The position numbers and the translations under genes were made by a program. DNA of 64,000 nucleotides, taken from NCBI GenBank assembly GCA_029718625.1, contig CM056380.1, positions 16,465,512 through 16,529,511 of the forward strand, in the 5' to 3' direction. This DNA comes from Synaphobranchus kaupii. Its lineage: Eukaryota > Chordata > Actinopteri > Anguilliformes > Synaphobranchidae. Below the pieces are notes generated by a model that worked only from the letters and a program-made list of their open reading frames with translations, ran no database searches and was not told the DNA's origin. Of this stretch, positions 34,112 to 46,149 are shown one piece after another (the stretch's first letter is position 1; each line of letters starts with the position of its first letter).

Positions 34112-37100
34112 CTGCGCGAGGCCACGAGGGGGCGCACAGAGAGCGGGGCAGGCGGGAGTTGGAAGAAGAGAGAGAGAAGACGTCAGGCCTGCACAGTAAT
34201 CGTCCTCGACACATCTGTAATTTTCTGCTACAGCCGAGGAGTCAGTAGTATTCAAAGAATTTAAAACAGCAAACGTTAAGCATATAAACACACACAGCAC
34301 AATCACTGCTTCCTTAAAAATAAAAATGCAATAAAATACAGACATAACAAACTATTGCCTGCATGACGGAAAAAATAAATACAGATATACGATAACAATA
34401 TCGAAGTAGAAAGATTAGTACTCCCATGCGCAAAAGGTCTGTAAAAATCCTATAAAAATCGCATATGCCATATACAAAACGTATAAAATAAATGTGGTAG
34501 AGAAGTAGCATATACATTTCCGACTAAAATAGTTCCCTAACATACATCCCTATAAAAAACATTGAGAGATTGTATAAGAATTGTATGCAAATATATAATA
34601 TAATACTAATCAACATATATGATTTTTTATAAAACGTTGCAAGTATGATCATATATGATTTTTATAGACCTTTTGCATATGGACACATTTTGTCAATAGA
34701 AAATCCAGAGCTTAATAGAATACTATAATAAAAATGTGTATGGTAGTAATGATTTTAGTCTGATTACCAAAAGCACAGGGTTAAGTATGTTTTTATAAAC
34801 AAAATTTGTGAAATTAACTGTACAAAATGGATGGCTGCCAACGTTCAACCTCAGCAGTCGGAAAAATGCAGTTTCATACAGATACCACACGGTGGCAGTG
34901 TGGATTCACACCAGTTTCTGTGCAGCATCTCTTCGCCACGAAATAAAGGTGACACAGCCAGCGAAAGACAACGCGTTTGCGGGTCTATTCCGCTGTTGTT
35001 TCAGTATAATCACGTTTGTCTTCCGAAGAAACGTACTCAACACGTTCATTAGTTCATTATATCCTTGCAGTTTCACTCACGACATTCCTCCTCCCCTCAA
35101 AACGGAATTCACAAGAACAATTTGCACAAACCACTCCGCGATAATTGCGTGCACATTTATAAAGGTAAATTACACCGTGAAGCGCCGGGCACTGGCGCTT
35201 AAAATAACAGCATAGACGCTGACATTATGAATGCTGGTTTAAGTGAAATCATAATTACGGACTCGCCTTTGAAGTATCTGGCGTCTTTCCACGTATACGT
35301 ATAGTAACCATTTTTATTACCCACCCCACCCCCTCAAAAAAAAACAAGAAAGAGGGGGAGAGAGGTGTCTGAGGGGGAACATGTGACACAGCGCAGACTC
35401 AAGCAACTCTTTGTAGTTTATCTGAAGGTCCTATAAATTCCACAGAAGAGAGCGGAGAAACCATCCACAAAACCACTTTACCACTTTAAACGCGCAACTA
35501 TGCGTCTGCATAAGCCGATTCAGTCTTAATGCAGTGTAATGTAGGCTAATACAATGAGGCTACAGTGAATATCACTTCACGACAATAAGTGGAGTACTGT
35601 TACCTTTAATAACACAAAGCCTACAGCTCACGACGTCATCTAATCCCCCCAACAATTGTATTATGCCAAATTAAATAAATTACAAAGACGCGGGGACATT
35701 TCTGCGAATTAATGCCCAACAGGTAGCCTAAGGGATAGGTCTAATATACATGTCAGTTCAGTACAGTGCTCTGCAATCATTTGACACGCTGCAGAGGAGG
35801 GGGGCTTTTTACCAGTAACGTGCAAGGCGCCGCGTGGATGTATGCTGGCGCGTACAGTAGCTATGTTTACCTTGGGAGGCCTGGTCAGTTCTGGGTAACC
35901 TAGAGGACCCCAGCAGGCCACTATGAATGAGTTCTTTCTTAAAGAGACAGAGCTCCCAATTCACAAGGTATCGCCTTATCCAAACACGGGGCGCTTCTAA
36001 CCCCCCAGCTGGAACCCATAGCTTCAGCCGCCAGTCCAAACACGTCCAAGAATGGAGAAAGGACAGCTTTCATACACATACCTGTGGGTCCGCTTAATAT
36101 TCGCTTTTGGCACTAATTCAAAAAGTAGATACAATTTTACTGCTGTTTCACATTTTAATTGCGTAAAGGCGGCACATCTTAATGCTTATTTACGTTAACG
36201 TAAGAAATTTGGTGGAGGGGAATTGGTTTTAGTAGGCTACCTTGCTTTTCAATTGGTATAGCGCCCCCCCCCCCCCCCCCAGTGGGAAATATTTGACCAC
36301 GCCGTGATTTCCCTGTCTGAGATGTTTTCCACATTTTTTATAAGGGCAAGGAAAATACTATATTAAACACAGGTGTTGAAATATTTGAGTTCACCAAAGT
36401 TTCTAGCCGAAACCGTCACGCGGGAGGAATTGATGCATTAGGAATTCCCGTTCCCTCTCCGCGTATCTCTTGTCTTTTAATTGAATTCGCGACCCCCCTC
36501 TACTCAGCGACCCGATGCCAGTCGCTTCAAGCTGCCCTTTGAGCCTGCTAGTCTGAGGTCACGCGGAGTCAGTAGCACCTTCCTCTTCCTCTTTCGGAAT
36601 GCTTAAACCGGGCACATCTCTGAACTATTTCCCCCAGACTCGATAGCTCTCAGAAAAGAACGACTTGCATTATGTCCAGGGGCCTCTTTGCGTCGAAAGC
36701 GTAACCTGAGCCTTCAATTGCACGTTTTTTCTGCCCACTTTTCTGTTTATTTTTCGACAACCCCCCCCCCCCCCCCTCCTCCTCCTTCCTGAAATTAATT
36801 TTGAACCAAGTAGCCTAGATAGTGTCAGGACCTTTTGCGCAAAAGAATGCACTTTGCCGAATTATTAAAAAAATACTGCCCCCTCCCCACACCCCTTTTT
36901 ATAATATATTTTCCAGTAGCCTTCTCGCCAGACAATCTTTTCTTCCCCCCTTACCGGCACAGCTTTTTGGGTAATCTAGAAAACAGATGGAAACACTAAA
37001 ATCATATGGAACGCTCATTCTGGCCAGTGGCTATGAATACCTAGCAATTTTTTTAAAAATTCCACAATCACATAGCTAAGTGTATTGCATTTATCTTAAG

Positions 37101-38359
37101 TAGTGCAATCGCATGCACCAACGATCAATTTATTTGTATTAAACTTGTATCAGTACTTTTGGTTCTATCTGGACGATGGACACAAGTCCACATATTTTGT
37201 CAGTAACGGGGACGTATTTAGATTATTCCCATGATGGTATCCAGCGTAATTAGCGTCCACCTTTTTCCAACAAGCCCGGATTCGCCTCGGTGGCCTATGG
37301 CAGCAATGGAATGTTAACGCTACAGGCCCTTGAGCCTGACCACTTTTCATTTAGAAGTCGCTCCGTTTATACCACGTTTATCTGATGTGAAAAGAGGCGC
37401 CTGTCAAAGCGCTTTCGGAATGTTACCAAAGCACACGCAGGTGCCCAGACAGACCAGCGCTAATCGTGGGACGAGATTGGGAAAGAGCAGAAAGGATCGA
37501 TATTTCCACCTCAGTAAAGATCAATCTATATGCCATGGAATTTCGAAACAAAATCACAGTCACTCACTTGCGCTTCTCTACTTATTAACATCCCATAATT
37601 GCAATCGTCCAAGAAGAAATAAACAGAGCAGCCTAACTAGTTCACAGATACATTTAAAAGTAAGATAATTTGCGCAGGAGTATCAAATGTGCAATTTCTC
37701 ATTCACAGAAAAAACAAATTACTCATTCGTGTGGACTTAAGTCCGTCCATAACACTCACGAACCATGTAGAGGATGCACAATTTAAATGCCATCAATTCA
37801 GAGTCAGACACAAATCACACAGACGTATCGCAACGAGTTCCAAGATCTTTCCAAGAAATTCTTGTATTTCATTTCATTTAATACTTTCCTATGGCGCGTG
37901 AAGAGTGAGATTACAGTCAGGCTCAGAAGACATCGTGATTCTAGCCACATATTTTGTCACTCCACGATATTGCAAAAGTAAACAATACATTTTAAGGTAT
38001 GAACAGAAACGCACACCTGCTTGTGCAAAAGATGCGAATCGACTGATGATGCATAATTAGCTACCCACCTTTTGTTTACCCATTAAAGTAGGTACAATGG
38101 GATATGAACTAAAGTTTTTAAGTTCACTTATAGGCTACACCTATACGAAATTGCCAAATGACCAATTTCAATTAATTAAAATATTAATCAATAGCCAATA
38201 TCAATATGTAAAAAGCCAGTCCACTTTTTATCTGTTGGTAAATGATTCTATCAAAACGAACCGGGATTTTACAAAACACTTTAAATGCATGTAAATGAAT
38301 GGCGTATATAGTTTCAAAATCGTTTAGAAAAGAAAAACAATAGAAAAGTTGAAACTTAC
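34112..38359 (-). other. col2a1: col2a1 intron 1
   Basis: A 4.25-kb intron between the signal-peptide exon and the VWC exon. Apart from the enhancer core at 35923-35967 it contains AT-rich DNA, short C/G homopolymers (36265-36280, 36761-36778) and no obvious transposon. The low repeat load compared with introns 6, 9, 18 and 20 suits a regulatory intron. Stop-free stretches such as 34808-35215 show no recognisable domain and are not called as genes. Confidence 0.7.
35923..35967 (-). promoter_or_regulatory. col2a1: intron 1 SOX9-type chondrocyte enhancer core
   Basis: On the gene strand this 45-bp block holds, in order, TGTGAATTGGG, CTCTGT, TTTAAGAAAGAA and CATTCAT. The mouse/human Col2a1 intron 1 48-bp chondrocyte enhancer, as I recall it, holds TGTGAATCGGG, CTCTGT, CTTGAGAAAAG and CATTCAT in the same order with almost the same spacing. 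Those HMG-type sites bind SOX9 with SOX5/6. The block lies about 2.4 kb inside the 4.25-kb intron 1, the expected place. Activity is inferred from the match. Confidence 0.82.
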
Positions 38360-38453
38360 GGTCATCCTCTTCCTGACATTTGACAACGGCTAATAGAACG
38401 ACTTGAGTTGCTACAAGTAGCAGTACAGTCCTGGAATCCACAAAGCTGAACAT
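38360..38453 (-). CDS. col2a1: col2a1 exon 1, coding part: signal peptide
   Basis: This exon encodes residues 1-31 plus one base of residue 32. It starts MFSFVDSR, as COL1A1 starts MFSFVDLR, then has a hydrophobic core VLLLVATQVVLLAVV and a likely signal-peptidase site after KC (about residue 26), followed by acidic QEEDD. The ATG is chosen because it ends the conserved 5' stem-loop and is followed by a signal peptide. The donor is C|GTAAGT. Joining to exon 2 gives Gln32. An out-of-frame uORF starting at 38556 overlaps this exon. Confidence 0.95.
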
Positions 38454-38471
38454 GTCTAAATATTAGACATG
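38451..38471 (-). promoter_or_regulatory. col2a1: collagen 5' stem-loop enclosing the start codon
   Basis: The RNA-sense strand has perfect 9-nt arms CATGTCTAA and TTAGACATG around the 3-nt loop TAT; the second arm ends in the initiator ATG. Human COL1A1 mRNA has the same geometry at the same place (9-bp arms, 3-nt loop), followed by the same TTCAGCTTTGTGGA coding start. In type I and III collagen mRNAs this 5' stem-loop binds LARP6. An upstream ATG inside the stem opens a four-codon uORF (38470-38456) that stops 2 nt before the main ATG. Confidence 0.85.
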
Positions 38472-38642
38472 CAGGACCTTTGGGGCAAGAAATTGAAGAA
38501 GGGGCGAAGGCTCTCTCTGTTTTTAGTGTGTGTTCCCAGTGACCGAACTGAACCATACAGTCAACCTTCCAAAATTCGACGGGAATCCAGCGCCAGGCCC
38601 CAGCAGAATATCAGTACCGAGCGCTCGAGGCCAGACACTGCA

Positions 38643-38650
38643 GTTATATG
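38643..38650 (-). promoter_or_regulatory. col2a1: TATA-like box of col2a1
   Basis: Minus-strand CATATAAC lies about 190 bp upstream of the start codon. A transcription start 25-30 bp downstream, near 38612-38622, would give a 5' UTR of about 165 nt, a reasonable length for a fibrillar collagen mRNA. The minus strand from 38700 to 38900 is purine-rich (GGGAGGGAAATGGGG-like runs), which suits a proximal promoter. The start site is inferred, not seen. Confidence 0.5.
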
Positions 38651-38699
38651 TCCGCTCTGCCTTCAATGGATCTTCGTATATTCCCAAATACCAGTCCAA

Positions 38700-40300
38700 C
38701 CCCTACCCCCTGTCAAGCTGAAACCCGAGCCCCATTTCCCTCCCCATTTTGTCTCCCAAGTTCCATTCTCCCAAATCCCTCCTTCCCTTCGCTGCTGAAA
38801 AGGGGTACCCAAAACTTTCACTTTTTTTCTTCTCCAACTCTCCATTGCCCACCCGCCCCTTTTCACGGACTCCTCTCCGCTTTCCACAGAGCGCAGGAAC
38901 TACACTTATCTTATTTTTAATCAAAACGCCTTTATTTTCATTTTTTGACAAATAGAATTGTCACATTTTGCTGCCGCTAAGATAGGAATTTAATTAACAC
39001 CTTTTTTATGTTTTAGAAATTGTAGCCTACTTCTTTGAGTTGATTAAAAGACTCCGATCTGATCAGATCAGATCCTAGCCTACTCATTTTGCCGAGTCAT
39101 GTTAGGATTTAATGAAAACGTAGGTATAATAAGTTAACATTTCTTTCAACGTACAAAATAGCTACTTAAGTATTTTCTTACAGCATAATGATACGTAGAT
39201 TTGACGTGGATCACAAAACACTGATTTGTCAGTTCAGTTTTTTGATATGAAGTGGATGTAGGCTAAACTGGTAAAGTTGAGCGAGGAAAATTAATGACTT
39301 TAATTGTGTCTGGAATAGTAGGCTATGTGGCAGATCAGAATGCATTTTATTCATTGTTGAATCTGCAATAGAAGTGCTTAAATAACTTGAGTTAAGCAAA
39401 ACGTAAGTTGTTTTTAGTGTTTGACGGTCTGAAAACGACGAACTGACTAGCTAAATCCACCATTTTTTGGTCACTTCACTTGTATATCGGATGCCTTTAT
39501 ATTAAAATCTTATTTGAAATGCACGTTTGAGCAAGGATACAGTGACTTCGGCGTTGTTTTCTTTGTTAAATTAAGTTAAACATATTCGTATATTTCCGCT
39601 TTATGGACAAACTTTTGCACAACTCCTATTGCATTTAGGCTACATCGTATAAAGTAGCCTATTACATATTTAGTAGTTTGTCAATGCTATCACCCATAGA
39701 AGAAGGGAGTTGTACCAGGCCACCCCCTAACCTTTTTCCAGCAGATAACGCGTAAGCCAATTTTGTCTAAAAAATTACCGTATTGACCGAAAGGCTAATA
39801 TGTATGACGTGCAATCTTTCCCGATTGTAGACAATAGGCAGTTTATTTAGAAGATTAAATGAGTAGGATGCATAGAACACGTTTGGGAATGCTTCTAGAA
39901 TTTTCAACATTGAGAGAGGGTTTATGCTTATTTTCCTAAATGTTTTTAGATCCCGATACGTTAAAATATAATAGTATGCTAAAAACGGCGTTACAGTAAC
40001 GGACAAAACTCATAAAAAATAATAAATGAAACCAAGTAGGCTAATTTCAAAGGTCACTTTGACTTTAAGTGCAGAATTAACCTAGAAATTGAACGTCAAT
40101 TTGATAACTAATCGCATTTGGTTACAACGATACAATGTTACTTCATGCTTTCTGTCAGGCCAAATATAGACCTGTCCCGGATGCTAAACTACGTAACTTA
40201 ACAATGAAAAGACACGTGCTGTCATGTTTCTTTCATGCACATCTGGATGTGATCTCCACAGTTAATTTGTCAATTTCACAGCAGTATAGGATGCGGAACC
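38700..40300. other. col2a1 upstream flank
   Basis: Unique-looking AT-rich DNA between the col2a1 promoter and the divergent promoter-like block. I see no coding exon or recognised transposon. It is a candidate for upstream cis-regulation. Confidence 0.5.
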
Positions 40301-40301
40301 T

Positions 40302-40480
40302 CTGATTGGCTCGGTGATTTTGATTGACTCAGTGAGGGGGAGGGAAGTTAGAGGGAAGTAAGAAGGGGGTGGAGCCAGGTACCCACACCTGGTTTGTCAG
40401 CTGGGCTGTCAGTTGTTAAATTGAGGTTTCCCGCCTGGCCTGTTCTCTATATAAACGCACAGACAGCAGAGTCTTTTCAA
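40302..40480 (+). promoter_or_regulatory. divergent promoter-like block (CCAAT + TATA)
   Basis: The plus strand has two ATTGG/ATTGA (CCAAT-like) motifs at 40304-40330, a GA/GC-rich stretch, the E-box-containing run CCACACCTGG, and a strong TATATAAA at 40448-40455. A start would fall near 40476-40482, followed by AACAAT (SOX-like) at 40489. It points away from col2a1, whose start codon is about 2 kb away. I see no convincing coding exon downstream (the first ATG at 40538 opens only 16 codons). It could drive a non-coding RNA or a spliced gene, or be an upstream col2a1 enhancer. Confidence 0.45.
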
Positions 40481-41880
40481 CAATACGGCTCAGGCTATAC
40501 TGGTTGCTTGGACCTTCCACTGAGCTGAACGCAGTGGAATGGGAGTAACTTTTATTTGGTCAATTTTAACCATTTACTGCCTGCCTTGAAACCTGGCTGT
40601 CTGCATTCTCATTTTATTCTTTTTTGGATGGCGAGTGACTTGGGTTTTGAGACCAATTTATGAGAACAGCTGACTGATGTCTATATGGATTATTTCTCAC
40701 TCTTGGGACTTTTAAAGAAAAACCTGGATTTAACATTTTATCTGTTTTTCCTCTTCATTTTTAATGACCAGATATTAGATAGTTATCACTCATAATGTGC
40801 AAAAAGCTTCTTTAACTTTACCTGCCACTGTCTCTCTCACAAAAGGCTTTGGAAGGTCAATCGGTGCTAGTCTGCCTAGCTGGCAGTTCTGCACATTTGG
40901 GCCCTCCAAGCATAACAGCTGTCCAATCACACACCTGGAGCTGATCTAATCCTCCAATGAGCTGGCTCGGAATGTGAATGGCGATGATCTGAAGCACACT
41001 TTTCTTATATCTCAGACCCAAAGGTGTGATCTGCTGGCCAATGCACAGCAGCTATAAGCTTTCCCTCAAGCGCAGATCGACTTACTTTCACTTCACTATA
41101 ATTCCTCTTTGCACCAGAAAGGTCATTCCATATGTTTCACTTTCAAACACACCTAATAAAATCAACACTAAGCAATGAACATTATTCATATCACATATAG
41201 TACAGTATCATGACTAACCCTTTAAGGTGTATGATCAGAAATATGTGATTAGAATGTTCTTAACTGAACATTCTAATGCTGATGTAACAACCAATACTGG
41301 TACTGGAAAGCAATAGAGGTTCTAGAACCCTGAATTAGAATTTTGAAAAAAAAATTCAAAAAAACCTACTCTACAGAGGGTTAATAGTATTTATTTTTGC
41401 GCAATGTCAGTTTAGAGAGCAAATAAACGCAGATGGCTCTCTGGTGCCTTGGTGATGTAATTTAATGAATGGACTGAGGGTTACAGCTAATATGATCAGT
41501 GTACCAGGCATTTTTATTCAAAAAAAGGGCCATTCAAAACTTTTGGTATACTCCTTCTCTGATGTCAGAGCCACTTGGAGCCCTGCCCCGCCCCCTACCC
41601 CACCCTTACAGTACAGTGCAGGTCCCCCCCCCCCCCCTGACCTGGGTCAAATAATTACCTGAAATATTTTAACCCTTTAGACACCAGTACAATTCCTGCA
41701 TATTACAGACAATCTTAAAATTAAGCATTTATTTTCAGCAATATTCAAAGAAAATGTGTTATCTCATGTGATTGTACATTTTGGCTGGGAAGATGTTTTC
41801 TTGAAATTCTCAGGGATCTTCAGGAATGTTTTAAAATTTTACTGGCAACTTAGTTACCAGCTTCAAGTATGTATTTGACC
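40481..41880. other. non-coding stretch
   Basis: Downstream of the plus-strand TATA block. Several CCAAT motifs occur at 40922-41045 with a CTATAAGC at about 41051. No ORF above 65 codons and no domain is seen. Confidence 0.45.
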
Positions 41881-41883
41881 CTG

Positions 41884-42032
41884 GGGCTGTATTCATAAAA
41901 CATCTCATACTACTGATCTGGGATCAGTTTCCCGCTGTCCACGTCCAACCTTATCCATGAGGAGCTAAACACTTAAACTGATACGTGATCAGCCCTTCTA
42001 CTCTGAAGACTTTATGAATGTGGGCCTGAGCT
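41884..42032. mobile_element. MITE with GTATTCATAAA ends
   Basis: The left part GGCTGTATTCATAAAACATC is inverted at the right as AGACTTTATGAATGTGGGCC, with an internal pair GATCTGGGATCAG / ATACGTGATCAG. This layout is common for a fish hAT-like MITE. A degraded relative sits at 44648-44750. Confidence 0.65.
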
Positions 42033-42639
42033 CCTAGAGCAGCTAGTACTGAGAGAGGCCAAGTTCAGTCACTTTGAGGAGATACAAAATAACATCAATA
42101 GGGTGAGGCTAGGGTTGTGGCATTATATTAACACACAACATGAGCTCATTTCGGTAGCAGTGCTTAGCTTCTCTTTCTCACTGAAATGCAAGTACAGGGA
42201 ACGTATACGTATTAGGAATTCACCGCTAACATGGCGGGGTCTATCTGTCCATTGCATCTCCCTTTAAGTAGAACCTTTTTTAATTGGCCAGTTCTAATTC
42301 ATTATAATGGTGCAACTAATTGCAATTGCATCATTCTAATTAATTGTAATGGTGACACAATTCTAATTGGATGATTCAAATTTATTACAATCGTGGCACA
42401 ATTTCAATTGGCTACATTTTACTTCAATTTATATCACTTTTTAATTCTCGCACATCCATATTTATAAGTGTCAATCACAACATATAAGACATAGCTGAAC
42501 GTGTGGAGTTCTGCTTTAGTTTAATCTGAACAGATTAGCAAAGCAGCCCAAAACTTTCTGGATTCATTCTCCAGGAGTTACATCTGGGTGACATCATTGT
42601 ATGGGGGCGGGGCTCTATACATTTTCTTTGTTGTTACAT

Positions 42640-42862
42640 TACATTATATTACAGGCATTTAGTAGACGCTCTTTTCCAGAGTGATTTACACAACTTTTTT
42701 TTTTGCATTTTTAAAAATATATTATCCATTTATACAGCTGGAAGCGATTCAGGTGAAGTACCTTGCTCAAGGGTACAACAGCAGTGTCCTACCTGGGAAT
42801 CGAACCTGCAACCTTTTGGTTACAAGGCCAGTTCCTTAACCATTGTACTACTGATGCCTTTT
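42640..42862. mobile_element. SINE-like teleost interspersed repeat
   Basis: Contains GGCATTTAGTAGACGCTCTT and CCAGAGTGATTTACA, then CTTGCTCAAGGGTACAACAG and AATCGAACCTGCAACCTTTT, a combination found in very many fish genomes. Class assignment is uncertain (SINE or MITE). Its end is duplicated in inverted form at 44281-44333. Confidence 0.7.
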
Positions 42863-44333
42863 TGTGGGTTGTGGGCTAGTATTATATGTATTATATATTA
42901 TTATATTATATGTATTATATGCCACATTAGAAATGAGATGGATGTAAATATGCTCATGTAAATTTGAGGCAGGTTTTAAAAATAATTTCATATAGCTTCT
43001 ACAGAGAGCACATGATCATCCAGGAAATTACAGAGATTTAACAGTGTGTAGATCTTTGTGGATTTGTCACCTCAAGTATGATAAACTCAAAAACAGACAC
43101 ACAAAAAATTCACTGCCGAAATATTAAATATCATTTCCTCCCCCTCAAACGCCATTTCCAGAGTTCTGGGTATCAGATCTGACCGTTCTGTCAGAGAGAG
43201 CTCAACATGATGTATAAATAACACGGGCATGCTCTTTTTAATGTTTTTTTTTTTTGTTTCTTTTGTTTTGCTAAACAGAAGATTGAACTAGGGTTGCCAC
43301 CCATCCAGTCCCATCCGGGACTGTCCCAGATTTTTGTTGTCTGACCTGGAAAAAATAATGACACAAAATTTTCGAGTGTTGCATACATTAGTATTGCTTA
43401 ATGAAATGTGGACAGCTTCCGGTGTTCGTTCCTAAATGTAATTTGACCCAATCAAATATTTTAGATAAAGAACGCGTTTACTCTACTCGACATCAACGCA
43501 TTGTGATGACGATTTTATGCAGCGCCAAACGTGAAAGCTTTGAAACAGTTAAGCTGCGTGTGTGATTTGAAGCAAAGAGATTAGAATAAATTGAAGTAAC
43601 GTTAGAAGTAGTCCTCCTAGCCTAAATGAAACAAATTAAACGATGGGTGGACACTGCACATCCGTAGTTTAAAGTTCGAATTGAAGAAGCTGTAGGCTAG
43701 GCTATCATTCAGAAATTTGCAACAGAATACATTTATTTCAGAATAGTCACATACAGTACATAGCCTACATAATAACCATAACATAAGTAGCCTAATGTAT
43801 TTAAATGTGTTTTTTAAAAAACGTACAAAAGTGCGTGTTTTTACACGACAACAGCAACATATTTCAGCCCTAAGTGCGACGGGTGGTCGCTGTGGAAATG
43901 TCGACTGTACGGGACTTTGGCGAAATGTAGTAAGATAAACTCTTCAGGGTTAATCAGAAAACAGCTGTAGCTGAATATACTGGTAAGTACTTGGTTTCCT
44001 AAACATATTTATACGAGAGATTTTGGAGAAAGTTATTTTGTGTCTTTTAAACCGAAAGTGCATCGGGTACTGTATATAGTACAATAAGCAAGAGAAAACG
44101 GCGAATGTTCATTTGTACAACGTTTTAAAAATATATATTATTGTTGAAATTATTTTTAAAACCTGCCTCAAATTTACATTAGCATATTAAAGGGATAAAT
44201 CCATCTAATTTCTAATGTGGCATATAATAGATATAATATAATAATATATAATACATATAATACTAGCCCACAACCCACAAAAAGGCATCAGTGTAGTACA
44301 ATGGTTAAGGAACTGGCCTTGTAACCAAAAGGC
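42812..44333. repeat. inverted duplication, about 180-bp arms, 1.15-kb spacer
   Basis: The arm 42812-42990 (from CCTTTTGGTTACAAGGCC to TTTTAAAAATAATTTCA) recurs inverted at 44145-44333 (TGAAATTATTTTTAAAA to GGCCTTGTAACCAAAAGG), with small indels in the AT-rich core. The spacer has no coding frame. Confidence 0.85.
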
Positions 44334-45056
44334 AAGGTGTTCATTTAATCATTATAACACTACCCAATTACTGTTACCGTATAGAACAATGTTGCTGAAA
44401 ACGTTATTTTCATTTTATGTTTGCTTGACATGTTTTGCCTGTGCTATACAATCTCTGCCTCAACGGAGGGGAGTGGGTGGGGTTTAGAACGGAGGAGGAT
44501 ACTTTTTTGATTGTAAACACAGGACTACAGCCAGGCTAAAAATAGTTATAGCATAGTGCACCTTTAAAACACAGAGGTAACACAAAACAGCACTGATACG
44601 GGATCGACTTGAACATTTCAAAGGCTTTCGGATAAGTATCTGACCCTGGGTCTGTATTTAAAGCACTGATCTAGGATCAGCATTCCCCTGTGTCTATATC
44701 CTAACCTGATGCATTATGTGCCAAAACTGATCCTAGATCATTAAGGTTATACAAAAAAAAAACACTGTTATACAGGATCTGAAAGTCCTTAATCTTGATC
44801 TCTCAAAACTACTGCACAATCTGCAGATGAAACCCTGTAATTCAAAGCTCTTGGAGATTTCCTAGTGTTTATCTGCTGCTAATTCCCAGTGATACTAATG
44901 CATAGGGAAGAAACGTCTTCATACGGGACCTTTAGTACAGAGGTGAACAGCTCCAGTTCTGGAGGACCTGTGTGTGCGTATGCTAAACGTTTTACTATGG
45001 TTTGCCTCCAATGGTAGTCTAACTCTAAACATTTAGCTATGGATTAATTTAAACCT

Positions 45057-45410
45057 CTGTTTCAAAAAAAATACTGGATTCATTTTCCTTGTTCCAAAAA
45101 GTACTGGATTCATTTAATCTCCGTTCCAAAAAGTACTGGATTCATTTAATCCCCATTCCAAAAAGTACTGGATCGAATTAAACCCTCTTCCAAAAAGTGC
45201 TGGATGCATTTAAACCCTGTTCCCAAAAGTAATGGATTCATTTAAACCCTGTTCCAAAAAGTACTGGATTAATTTAATCCCTGTTCCAAAAAGTACTGGA
45301 TTAATTTAATCTCCATTCAAAAAGTACGGGATCCAATGAAACTGTTCCAAAAAATACTGGATGCATTTAAACCCTGTTCCCAAAAGTAATGGATTCATTT
45401 GAACTCCAAA
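45057..45410. repeat. about 28-bp minisatellite, about 12 copies
   Basis: Unit TTCCAAAAAGTACTGGATTC followed by ATTTAATC, with TTTAAACCC and ATTAATTTAATC variants. Confidence 0.93.
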
Positions 45411-45594
45411 ACATTTGTGAAGTACATTAGAAAATCAGAACCTGTTATTTTAATTGAACCTCACCTCCCCGTTTCCCCTCCGCACAGGTAACCGCAAACA
45501 TAAACCAAAAACCCATGGCACATTTATTCATACACACAACACTCGTACACAGTATTCAATATATGTGTAGCACTCAATAGACTTGCACACACGT

Positions 45595-45755
45595 ACACTC
45601 ATATGCACACAAACAGACACACACACAGACACACACCCACGCCGACACACACATACACTCATATGCACACAGACACACACACACACACCCGCAGACACAC
45701 AGTCACACACACACACTCACACACAAACGCACGCACACACACACACACACACGCA
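45595..45755. repeat. (CA)n-rich microsatellite
   Basis: Imperfect CA repeat with ACTCATATGCACACA-type units occurring twice at its left side. Confidence 0.92.
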
Positions 45756-46117
45756 CTTTTGGAGTTGTGAGCTCTGCTCTGTTCTTAGAGAATCGTTTCA
45801 TTTTTACAGTCTGTAATTTTCTCTGACTGGTGAAAAGAGGAAGAGGAGCTCGAGGGAGATTAAACCGTCTGGGTAAAAACAGGAGCTGCAGGAGTCCGTT
45901 AAACCCGGCAGTTTGAAGGAAATTTCAAAGTTACTGAACATTCTGAGAAGGAGAAAACCACTGACCTTTCCTTTAACTGCTTTTAATTAATAAAGAGGGG
46001 GGGGGGATCCCTCCTTACAATGACTATGGATGAATGCTCAGGGGCAGAAAGAGATATGAGATAAAGAGAGGGAGAGAGACAGAGTGTGAGGGAGAGGGAG
46101 AGAGACAGAGAGTGAGG

Positions 46118-46149
<32 letters not shown>

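Noticed and set aside
34808..35215. 135-codon plus-strand ORF in intron 1
   Set aside because: No recognisable domain, antisense to col2a1, and no promoter or splice evidence.
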